A DNA stretch of 60,000 bases from contig NC_045150.1 of the NCBI RefSeq assembly GCF_008831285.2, positions 7,206,001 through 7,266,000 of the forward strand, given 5' to 3'. The notes under the pieces were generated by a model. That model ran no database searches. It was not told the origin of the DNA and saw only the letters and a list, made by a program, of their open reading frames with translations. The translations under genes were made by a program, and so were the position numbers. This DNA comes from Nymphaea colorata (taxonomy: Eukaryota; Streptophyta; Magnoliopsida; Nymphaeales; Nymphaeaceae). Below, piece by piece: positions 25,440-34,329 of the stretch (its first letter is position 1; each line of letters starts with the position of its first letter).

Positions 25440-26116
25440 GGGGGCATAGTGAGACCCGTCACTTGTCAGTAGTATTGATAGCCTTAGCCTTTCTCAACCA
25501 AGGACTCACTCGTTTCACCATTGAAGATATTGACTTCGTAAAAGGATGTACATATGCTTTACAATTGTGGTTCCTCAAGCATGCGAGACCTCAAGCCAGT
25601 GTATTCAGAAACACTGATGGAGCATTGATAGTCTTAGAACAATACCACCGTTTGGTAGAACAATTGGATAGATATGAGATCATTTGGGACTTGTGATCGT
25701 CATGAGAATCCACCTAGATACACTCACCATCATCATGGGCGTACTATACTCTTGGGCCCCTATCTTATAACTGATTATTGTGCTGATAGATGCATGAGAC
25801 AGTTCTCTCAGAAGCAGAAGATGGTTAGCATGCATACATCAATTGGAGCAATTCCCGAATTCGACTTCAGTTCTCCTCAATGGGCGGCATTGTTTGCAGT
25901 AGCCCGACAAGACTGGAAGACACAGATATCTTTGCAGTAGCCCGACAAGACTGGAAGACGCAGATATCTTACACTTGGTTCACATGTCCAGTGGTAAAGA
26001 AGGAATATGTCGAGTGGTGGGATGTCAACCGACCACCATCCATCCTTCCCTATAAAGTTTATGTTGTCAAACTTTGTACTCCTTATCTCGTCTTTCGTTA
26101 TCATCATCTTTGTTAG
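25440..26116 (+). pseudogene. Extra ORF antisense to left gag, possibly plant-mobile-domain-like
   Basis: A broken reading frame running opposite to the adjacent left gag. Pieces read HLSVVLIALAFLNQGLTRFT, IEDIDFVKGCTYALQLWFLK, TDGALIVLEQYHRLVEQLD, then in other frames TILLGPYLITDYCADRCMRQ, PEFDFSSPQWAALFAVARQD and VVKKEYVEWWDVNRPP. The spacing of an MRQF-type motif and a terminal WW recalls plant mobile domain or transposase-derived proteins. Extra ORFs, some antisense and some with DNA-transposon-related domains, are known in Tat elements. The domain call is tentative. A 38-bp tandem duplication at 25,893 adds a frameshift. The N-terminal part also exists in inverted form in the right copy. 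Confidence 0.5.
25893..25968. repeat. 38-bp tandem duplication inside the extra ORF
   Basis: Two copies (25,893-25,930 and 25,931-25,968) of a unit starting TTTGCAGTAGCCCGACAAG, one base apart. The unit is not a multiple of three, so it breaks the frame. Confidence 0.95.
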
Positions 26117-26237
26117 TGTTTTTTTGATGTAACTTTTAAAACTCTTAATGTAATATGAACCTTAATTTTGTCATCATTTCTCAACAATGACTCGTAATTT
26201 TCCTGTCTCATAAGGTGAATACTTGAAAGCCAGCAAG

Positions 26238-26515
26238 ATGGTTGAAACCAGATCGCAAGCTAAACAGGCTCCTCAGAACGAGACGTCATCTTCTGAACTC
26301 CGGCCATAAACACTTGACCTCCCAACAATTGAGTCAGAAAGTTACCATATGTTCTGTTTATTCATGGAGCGATTCCTGAGGGAGCAAGAAGAGCAAAAGG
26401 CTTTGATAGTTACTCCAGAAACAAAAAATGAAAAGGCTGCCAAGCAGAAAAGAAAGAAGAAAAACAACAAGTCTTCTCCTACAGACCAGGATGAAGATTA
26501 TTTGGGTTCCATCCA
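26238..26515 (+). pseudogene. Detached gag N-terminus
   Basis: An ATG at 26,238 in context CAAGATGG opens MVETRSQAKQAPQNETSS, a start typical of plant Ty3/gypsy gag proteins. A TAA stop after 23 codons is followed in the same frame by CLFMERFLREQEEQKALIV and a lysine-rich stretch. Near 26,515 it runs directly into an inverted fragment of the extra ORF rather than into gag. It therefore looks like the original gag start of the right element, separated from the rest by rearrangement. Confidence 0.55.
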
Positions 26516-26522
26516 ACTGTTC

Positions 26523-26700
26523 TACCAAACGGCGGTGTTGTTCTAAGACTATCAATGCTCCATCAGTGTTTCTGAATGGACTGGCTTGAGGTCCCGCATG
26601 CATCCTTCTACGAAGTCAATATCTTCAATGGTGAAATGGGTGAGTCCTCGGTAGACAAAGGCTAAGGTTGTCAATGCTACTGACAAGTGACGGGTCCCAC
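26523..26700 (-). pseudogene. Inverted fragment of the extra ORF (right copy)
   Basis: The minus strand encodes LSVALTTLAFVYRGLTHFT and FRNTDGALIVLEQHRRLVEQ, counterparts of the extra ORF at 25,460-25,672. It lacks a 33-36-bp segment present on the left and stops matching at 26,523. It lies between the detached gag start and the main gag body. Confidence 0.75.
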
Positions 26701-26756
26701 TATGCCCCCATACCCGAAAAAGTTGGGCAATACGAACATATAGGAGGTCACTTCCA

Positions 26757-28230
26757 TTGGTGAAAAGGGTCACTCTTAGATGTTCGGAAGAAAAACCCGA
26801 ACTGCTTCCTCTCAAGAAGAAAAAGACAACAAAGAGAAGCAAAAAGGGAAAAGAAATTATGCCAGAAAGCAGCTCAGCTAGCCCTATTGCCACTGGGAGT
26901 TCGGAAGAAAAACCCAAAAGGAAGAGAAAGCCTACCAAGAAAGGTAAAAATACCACGAAGTACATCCCTAGCAGTAGCTCAGACAATGAGAGTTCTGAAG
27001 AGATAGTAAAGGAGATCGAGGACAAGAAGAAAAAGACCAAGCCAGAATTGGTCGAATCAAGTGATGATGAAAGTCCGACTAAGCACAGATTCTATAAAAT
27101 GGAGAAAAAAATGAACAATCTTGAGCTTAGGGGAAGAGGAAAACGTTCATACTCATGTGAGGACTATTACCTTGGCATTGAAGGGGATGAAGACGTGAAA
27201 GGCTTGTCGAGAGAGTTCGTCAGATATGATGAGACCACTTGCCCACACGTTCATCTTTCAGCCTTTTTTCAATGATTGCTATAAAATCCGGACAAATAAT
27301 AGAGCTTTGTTTCGATATTTTTCAGGAAGTCTTGAAGGCATTCCCACACAATGGTACAAAGAAAATGTCAATCTCGTCGAGCTGAAGGAATTTGACAAAT
27401 TGATTAACATGTTTGTCGAAAGATTTGAACAAAATGCTCTCATGGCTCCATCCCTCAGTACTATTTGCAGTCTTCGTCAGAAACATGGAGAAAATGCTCG
27501 AGAATTCATCCAAAAATAGAGAATTCAATGCAACAAGATGAAGGAGCCCATTTCTGAGACACAAGCTTTGTCACTCATCAGGAAAAATCTTGCCCAACCC
27601 TTGAAAAGTCTCATCCGCAATGTCCCGATCAAGACTTTTGCTGAGTTGATTGAACAAACAAACTCGATAGAAGAAGAAATTGAAGAAGGAGATTTTGATG
27701 AAATTATTGCTCTTAAGAACAAAGAAAATGGAAAGAAATGGGAAAAGACACAGTTGCCTGCACACTTTATAGCCAATGCTGGCATTAGAAAGGACCATGA
27801 CAATAATTATAAGCAGGATGAAAAAGTTAGTCTCAAGAAAAACACGCAGTTTCCTAAAGGCGACAATGAAAGGAAAAACAAGCACCCAGGTTCGGGCTAT
27901 GACCGGAAATTCACTCCTCTCAGTCCGTCTCGCGAGAAGATCCTGGAATACCTCATCACCAGTGGAACTATCGTCTTGCCGAAAGTCTCAGAGCCTCCAA
28001 AAATGATGAGAGGAAATAAAACTGTGTAAGTTTCATCGTGCCCATGGTCATGACATAGAGGATTGTTTTGTCCTTAAAAATATTATTCAAGACTTCATCA
28101 ACAAGGATCTCAAGATTTGTGATGATAGCACACTTGAGATATTAAGGAATCCATTTCCTAATCACGGGAAGGCGGCAATAGCCACAATCACCATAGGTAC
28201 TCCACTCCCTTATCATCCACAAGAGCACAT
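26757..28230 (+). pseudogene. Tat gag (right copy)
   Basis: The first open piece (26,757-27,275) starts VKRVTLRCSEEKPELLPLKK and carries the KKKK, SSDDES and YYLGIEGDEDVKG segments. A frameshift near 27,240 leads to the gag domain (SLEGIPTQWYKENVNLVELK, FVERFEQNALMAPSLSTICS). A TAG stop at about 27,518 replaces the Trp of the conserved EFIQKW-type motif. The frame continues as KMKEPISETQALSLIRKNL to 28,029. Then comes a HRAHGHDIEDCFVLKN segment, the His/Cys-containing Tat gag tail rather than a CCHC knuckle, in another frame. Not functional as it stands. Confidence 0.8.
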
Positions 28231-28239
28231 CCGACCTTG

Positions 28240-29220
28240 TTGAAAGCGGTTTACACCAAGTCATGGTGGCAGACCAAGGTAAGAAACCTTTGAATTTCAT
28301 TATGATAAGTGGCAAAACAAAAAGTTCACCCAAGCATACAAGGCGATGAATCATTAGATGACTCCTCGGATGGAGACCCATGCTACTTGGATGTTCTCCC
28401 CTTGGAAGAGCGTTTGGTTGAGGGAGAATGAATTCGACCCTCTAAAGGCCAATCAATTACCTTTTCGGAGAATAACCTCTCAAAATGGGGATATTACCAT
28501 GAAGACGCTCTTTACATCGTCGTTCAGATCAGTGGGATGACTTTGCGACATGTGTTGATTGATGGAGGAAGTGACCTGAATATTTGTCCTGATCTCACGA
28601 CCAAAATTTTGATGTTTCGGGAAGACAAATATCGCTCTAATAATGTCAAGATCTACGTATATGATGGCCGAAGCATGAACAAAGGTACTCTCGATATGAA
28701 TGTGACCATCGAAAATACTAGCAATCACATTGTATTCCATGTGGTGGATGTGCCGTCATCATATAACTTATTTTTGGAACGACCTTGAATCCACCAATTA
28801 CGTGGAATCTCATCTACTCTTCATCAGTGCCTCAAATGGAATTCCGGTCCATCGGTTATCACCATACGTGCTGAGGATCCGGTTGAAAGGTTAGTGCAAC
28901 CAATGCTCCCTAGGCCGATTGAGTCGATGGATGTACCCAACATAAGGACGACGAATGATGGGCCTTTGGAAGAATGGATGCAAAACATGGAGATAGGCGA
29001 ACCATCCGGGAATGCTTATACTGTTTCACGTGCAAGTTTCTAAAAACACCATTTATATGTTCATTTCACGAAAAACCCTAACGGGTTTTAGTTGCTTATG
29101 AAAGGTAGTTATCGTCAATTCACTGGCATTGAAAAGAAGAAAGATGGCATCTTACAGCCAATTAGTATCCCTTTTCATATGAACACCAGAGGACTAGGAT
29201 ATCATGAAGAGATTTGAAGA
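28240..29220 (+). pseudogene. Tat protease with G-patch-like tail (right copy)
   Basis: The protease motif VLIDGGSDLNICP is near 28,550, followed by MNVTIENTSNHIVFHVVDV and an LGRP-type motif mutated to LERP plus a stop near 28,786. Downstream (about 29,090-29,220) a frame reads GSYRQFTGIEKKKDGI and then FHMNTRGLGYHEEI before TGA. The ending RGLGY is the hallmark of a G-patch, a nucleic-acid-binding motif reported in some retroelements. Its glycines are partly lost. Confidence 0.65.
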
Positions 29221-29398
29221 AGATCTTGCGGGCTGATAGTATTCACTTTTCCCATGAATTTTGTAATCTTAAACTTCTTTGTCTGGTCTCATGAGAGGAC
29301 CCCTTCTATAAACTAAGAACTTTTTTTTTTATGCAATGCAAGTAATCTTTTGTTGTCAATTTTAATTTCGTCCAATTCTTTCATTTATCCTCTTTACA
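29221..29398 (+). other. Intron-like spacer between protease and RT
   Basis: A non-coding AT-rich gap ends in a strong acceptor-like sequence (TTTATCCTCTTTACAG at 29,383-29,398). Ogre elements of the Tat lineage are known to have a spliced intron at this position. The left copy keeps the same acceptor-like sequence (minus strand, near 22,730). I cannot fix the donor. Confidence 0.4.
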
Positions 29399-31040
29399 GG
29401 AAGTCCCCCCACAAAACATTTATCAAGCAAGAAGTTGGTGAAATGGAACCTATGGCAATACCTGAGTCAGAATTACCAGAATTCACTCATATTCAGAAAC
29501 AAGAACATTCCTCATCCTTGGTTAATAATCCAATTGAAGAGATTAATATTGGAACCAGCGAAGACCCTAAAATCCTTCAAATTGGTACGAGTTTGTGAGT
29601 AGACGAGAAGAAAAAATTGGTGAACTTTCTTATAAGTGACCAATAATCTTTTGCTTGGACTTATGAAGATATGCCAGGGTTAGACCCCTAGTTGGTTGAA
29701 CATCGTTTGCCCTTAAATCCTAATTGCAAGTCAATTAAGCAAAAGCTACGGAAGCTTAATCCTCGATTAGAAGGTCCTGTAAAAGAAGGATTAGAAGACT
29801 TGCTAAAGACAAAATTCATTCGTGCCATCTATTACCCTGAATGGTTGGAAAACATCGTGGTGGTCCCCAACAAAAATAGTAAAGTCAGATTATGTATTGA
29901 CTTTCGAGACTTGAATAAAGCCATGCCGAAAGATGATCATCCAGTTCCAAACATTGATTTGTTGGTAGACAGTACTGCAAGTCATGCATGTTCTCCTTTA
30001 TGGATGGATATTCTGGATATAACCAAATCAAATTAGCAGTCAATGATCAACCTAAGACCGCTTTTATTACACCTTGGGGCACTTTCTGTTACACGATGAT
30101 GCTGTTTGGGTTGAAAAATATTGAGGCAACTTATCAAAGAGCCATGACTGCCATCTTCCATGACCAGATGCATAAAATTATGAATGTGTATATCGATGAC
30201 ATATTGATCAAATCCAAGATGAAAGAAGATCACATTGAAACTCTTGCCCAAGTATTCGAGAAGCTTCGTTTGAATCCTCAAAAATGTGTGTTTGGGTTTG
30301 AGTTAGGCAAGCTCTTGGGTTTCATGGTAAGTAAGAAGAGCAAAATGGATCTTACCAAAGCTAAAACAATTATCGAAATGCCACCACCTACCAATATCAG
30401 GGAATTATGAAGTTTGCAAGGGCGAATCCAGTCCATCAGACGATTTATTTCCAATTTAGCTATGAGATGTGAACCATTGAACCAGTTGCTAAGGAAAGAC
30501 ATCAAGTTTAAATGAGGTTTCGAATGCCAACAATCATTTGAAAAGATCAAGAAATACCTTCTGAATCCGCTAATTCTAAAACCCCTAGTGTTGGGTAGAC
30601 CATTGCTGCTTTACATCACAGTGAATGAGTCAGCATGTGGCAGCTTTTTGGCACAATATGAGGAAGGAAGTCACATCGAGCATGCAATCTATTACATTAG
30701 CAAGACTTTTGTCCAGTACGGAAAGAAGTACTCTCCAATCAAAAAAACTTATCTAGAATTGGTTTGGATGTGTCAGAAGCTGAGACATTATTTACTATCT
30801 TGTGAAGTCAAGATCCTCTCCAAGCTTAATTTTCTCAAGTATATCTTGGAACAACCATTCCTTAATGGACACATCGCCAAATGGCATGTTCTGCTAATGC
30901 AATATGATCTTGAATATGTGTCACAAAAGTCAATCAAAGGACAAGCAATTGCGGATCAGTTACAAGACTTCCCCCAATGTGAAGAAATCAGAACGAATGA
31001 TGAGTTTTCAGATGAACATGTACTAAAATTGGAAATAGTT
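29399..31040 (+). pseudogene. Tat reverse transcriptase and RNase H (right copy)
   Basis: After a leader (29,399-29,598) the RT fingers read VEHRLPLNPNCKSIKQKLRK and VRLCIDFRDLNKAMPKDDHP. A frameshift near 29,985 is followed by MDGYSGYNQIKLAV and the catalytic YIDDILIKSK near 30,200. A stop near 30,408 interrupts the thumb. RNase H continues with GRPLLLYITVNESACGSFLA and a KTYLELVWMCQKLRHYLLS connection. The open RNase H piece runs 30,588-31,286 into the next domain. This copy keeps the segment deleted on the left. Confidence 0.85.
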
Positions 31041-31049
31041 CAGATATGG

Positions 31050-31450
31050 AAGATGTACTTTGATGGATCCAAGAACGTGATGGGAGTTGGTATAGGCATT
31101 TTACTCATCACTCCAGATGAGAAAATGATCCCATATTCTTTGAAAATCGACTTTCCATGTACCCATAACATGACAGAATATGAAGCCCTCATTCAAGGAC
31201 TTCGTTCGTTATTGAGTTTTCAAGTGAAAAGGGTGCATGCATTCATCGACTCTCAACTTATTATAAACCAAGTGAATGGAGAATGACAAGTCAAAGACGA
31301 AAAGTTGGTACCATATCAAGATATCGTTACCTCCTTAATCCGTTAGTTTGAAGAAGTACAACTAGCTAACATAAAGAGAGAAGGTAACCTTATTGCGGAC
31401 GGCCTCGCGAGTCTAGGATCCACCGTCACTTTTCGAAGCAATGCGTTCTT
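31050..31450 (+). pseudogene. Archaeal-type RNase H (right copy)
   Basis: Readable motifs are MYFDGSKNVMGVGIGILLIT (Asp), HNMTEYEALIQGLRSLL (Glu), and HAFIDSQLIINQVNGE (Asp) followed by a TGA in place of the usual Trp. A later stop interrupts an LIRQFEEVQL-like stretch. The segment ends in ADGLASLGSTVTF. Catalytic residues remain but the frame is closed twice. Confidence 0.85.
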
Positions 31451-31489
31451 TTGAAATTGGAAGATTAGAACACCCTGCTTTTGAAACAA

Positions 31490-32776
31490 TGACACATGTT
31501 CATCGTATCCAAGGAGAGAATACGCCTTGGTACCATGACATCAAAAGGTACATTGAAAGCGGAGAATTCTCGATTGAAATGCCCAAAAATGAATAGAAAG
31601 CAATTCAACGTATGTCAACAAGATACTTTATTCTCGCAGGAGTGTTATACAGATGTAGATTTAGCACTGAATATTCTCGGTGCCTTGATGAAGATGAAGC
31701 AAAGGAAGTCATCGCAGAATCACATCGAAGAGACTATGGGGGCCATGTTGGTTATCAAACCCTCACCAAACAGATAATTCAAGTAAGATATTATTGGCCT
31801 ACCATGCAAAAAGATTGTCACCAATTCGTCAAAAGATGCAAAGAATGCCAATTGTATGCTCCAGTGATCCATGTTCCTTGCCTCTCACTTGCATTACGTG
31901 ACATCTCCTTGGTCATTTTCAATGTGGGCCTTTGATGTAGTCGGACTGATATCCCCTGCAACTTCTAATGACCATAAGTATTTTCTTGCTGCAACAGACT
32001 ATTTTATCCAATGGGTAAAAGTCATCACACTCAGAACTGTGGAAGGATGTCATGTAGTGTCCTTCATTCACAAAATTCTTGTTTGCAGATTCGGAGTCTC
32101 TCATGATATAGTATCTGATAACGAGACTCATTTCAAGAATGAAAAGATGAGGCAATTGTGCAGCAAGTACCACATCACGCATCATTTTTCAGCTCCTTGT
32201 TACCCCCAAGGCAATGGACAAGCAGATGCTACCAACAAAATCCTGAACCGCATTTTGGAACGAACAATGGAAACTGGAAGAGACTGGCATGAAAAGATGC
32301 ATAACACTTTATGGGCATATCGCACCACTATGAGAACTCCAACTAATGCTTCTCCAGCAGAGCTAGTCTATGGAACGGAAATAGTTTTACCGCTACATGT
32401 GTTAAAACCTGCTTTGAAGTTTGCTTTTCTTATACAACTTCCTCTAAATCAATATCAGCAGAAAAGGCTAATGCAGCTCGATCTGCCAGATGAAAAGTGG
32501 CGAAAAGCAGCTGAACACGCTAAAGCTTATCGCCAAAAAAGTAGCAGGCAAATTTGCCAAATCAGTTATCGAGACACAGTTCAAAGTGCATGATTTGGTC
32601 CTACGATCTGTGGTGTACCTCAGAGGACGGCCGCGAGGCAAGTGAGCACCGAACTGGAAAGGCTCATATGTTGTTAAGGAAGTCTTGCCCCGTAATCCAT
32701 ACCAACTAATTGATGATGATGGGGTGGAACTTGTCGATCCTGTTAATGCCCTTCACATCAAGAAATTTTATGCCTA
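31490..32776 (+). pseudogene. Tat integrase (right copy), catalytic Glu changed
   Basis: The zinc-binding HHCC region reads ESHRRDYGGHVGYQTL and [14 protein letters not shown] before KRCKEC (31,720-31,855). The core (31,871-32,593) is open and has WAFDVVG (first Asp) and VSDNETHFKN (second Asp). In the motif that normally reads GQxExTNK this copy has GQADATNK, so the catalytic Glu is Asp. It goes on through LWAYRTTMRTPTNASPAEL, then a frameshift near 32,540, and finishes with a PYQLIDDDG...HIKKFYA tail at TAG 32,774-32,776. Confidence 0.85.
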
Positions 32777-32917
32777 GTTCTGTTGTATTCATTTTCCAAT
32801 CAATGTCAAATATTTGTGTTTCCACATATACCATTCAATCTGGATTCTTTTAAGTCATAGAACATGACAATTACAGTGAGGCATTTTTTTTTTATTATTA
32901 TCGCTCATGGCTTGAGA

Positions 32918-33205
32918 GCAACCCGTGCAGGTAAATGATTAAACTTGCAATATGAGGGCAACCCATGCAAGCAAGGGGTTAAAACTGCAATGCTAGTTGA
33001 AGCAACCCATGCATATAAATGGGTTAAACCTGTGCTACCAGCCAAAACAATCCACAAAGTTAAAGGGTTCAAATTGTGATGCAAGTCAAGGCAACCGATT
33101 TAGGGGGGTTAAACCTGAATTTGAATTCAGCAAACCCGTGCAGGTATGGGGTTAAACCTGCGATTTAAGCTCAAATAACCGATGGAGGTGAGGGGATAAG
33201 CCTGA
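32918..33205. repeat. 43-bp degenerate tandem array before the LTR
   Basis: About seven units of 40-44 bp, starting near 32,918, 32,958, 33,002, 33,046, 33,089, 33,130 and 33,174. Each unit combines a GCAACCCATGCA-like word with GGGGTTAAACCTG. The last unit ends in the purine-rich GGAGGTGAGGGGATAAG, a candidate polypurine tract. Tandem repeats in this position are typical of Tat elements. Confidence 0.75.
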
Positions 33206-33764
33206 AACGTCACTCTGCATATATTTTGTTCGAAAATTTGTGGTGCTTATTTTTGTCACTAAGCACGGCTAACACCGGCTTACTAACAAAGAGGGACATC
33301 TGTAATCATTACAAATTTTTCAAAACCCAACTTTTGGATCCAAATTAGATTCAAAACCCAAGTTCAGTTCCAAATCGAGCATTTTAGATCAAAAATTCGA
33401 AACTCGTTCGAAACGACAAAATTTGAGCATCGCGCCTGCAAAGACCTTCCCTTTCTATTAAAAACTCATTTCTCTCGCCAAAATGAGTTTTAAACCCAAG
33501 TTGCATGCTCGAACGAGTCCACAACCGATTAAAACCAAAATCAGATTTGGAACGAGTTCGGAGTCGCTCAAAATGGAGTTGACCGCCCATTTTTCTTTAA
33601 CAAAGAACTTTTCTTCGCACGTCCTACGATGCGCAGTCGCGCGGTATGCAATTGCGCGACCGCCTGTCACGAACGCATGCGAGCGAGAGAGAGCATCGCG
33701 TGACAGCACGTCGAGCGACCGTAGGCGAGCTATCGCGGACGCTCGCCTCGCGCGACCGTGCACG

Positions 33765-33900
33765 GCTTTGCGTGACCGCGCACAACAGTATGGTCGCGCG
33801 CTAGCGCGCAGCTTTGAGTGACCACACGCAACAGCACGGTCGTGCGCCAGCGCGCGGCTTTGCGTGACCGTGCGTGCTGCGATCGCGCGCCAGGCCTCCC
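33765..33900. repeat. CpG-rich 46-bp tandem repeats
   Basis: Three diverged units starting at GCTTTG (33,765, 33,811, 33,857), each with GCGTGACC-like and GCGCGC words. They form the densest CpG part of the plus-strand LTR. Confidence 0.8.
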
Positions 33901-34093
33901 TTTGACTTCCTTTTTGTCGAAAAACTGCACTTTAGGTCAGACCCAACCTACTTCAGAAAGTGTTTTTACAGGCCTAGTGGCCAATCCATAGTCATTTCAA
34001 ACCATTTCTTTTTCAAAATTATGTGAAATTCGAATTAAAATGTTACAAATTAAAAAAAAATTCAAAAATTTTGGTTTTGGCTCTAAAATCCTC

Positions 34094-34101
34094 TATAAAT
34101 A
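34094..34101 (+). promoter_or_regulatory. LTR TATA box
   Basis: TATAAATA in the context CCTCTATAAATATCCC, about 800 bp into the LTR and followed by a pyrimidine-rich leader. The inverted LTR has the same box in the same context. Confidence 0.65.
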
Positions 34102-34329
34102 TCCCATACTTCCCCTCCCCTCTTAGGCAAGTGTGGCCTTTAGGAAAAACCCTTGAGTATTCTCACTTGAAGACTTAGGGTTTCTCTTAAGCTCTCGCTC
34201 TCTCCCTCTTCCTCTTTCCATTTCTCCTCTTCCTCTCCAACTTGGAGAAAGTGACAACTCTCTTGGAGAGATCATCTTCATTATCTTGGAGATTCTTTCA
34301 AGGTAAGTCCAAGATCATTTCATGCATTT

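Larger units (their letters stand above)
19660..25440 (-). mobile_element. Degenerate Ty3/gypsy Tat element, left copy
   Basis: Reading right to left, the order is gag, protease, reverse transcriptase-RNase H, archaeal-type RNase H, integrase. That domain set and order defines the Tat lineage. Frameshifts and stops occur in every domain. Compared with the right copy it lacks about 480 bp covering the 5' part of the RT region (junction near 22,650), and it ends at 19,660, just where the right copy enters its 3' repeat array. No LTR remains on this copy. Protein fragments of the two copies are close (I estimate 85-90% identity in the gag N-terminal region), so they belong to one family. Confidence 0.85.

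Noticed and set aside
33458-33930. Arg/Ala-rich frames in the LTR
   Set aside because: They are translations of the CpG-rich block and 46-bp repeats. Similar frames on both strands at 38,062-38,434 come from the inverted LTR.
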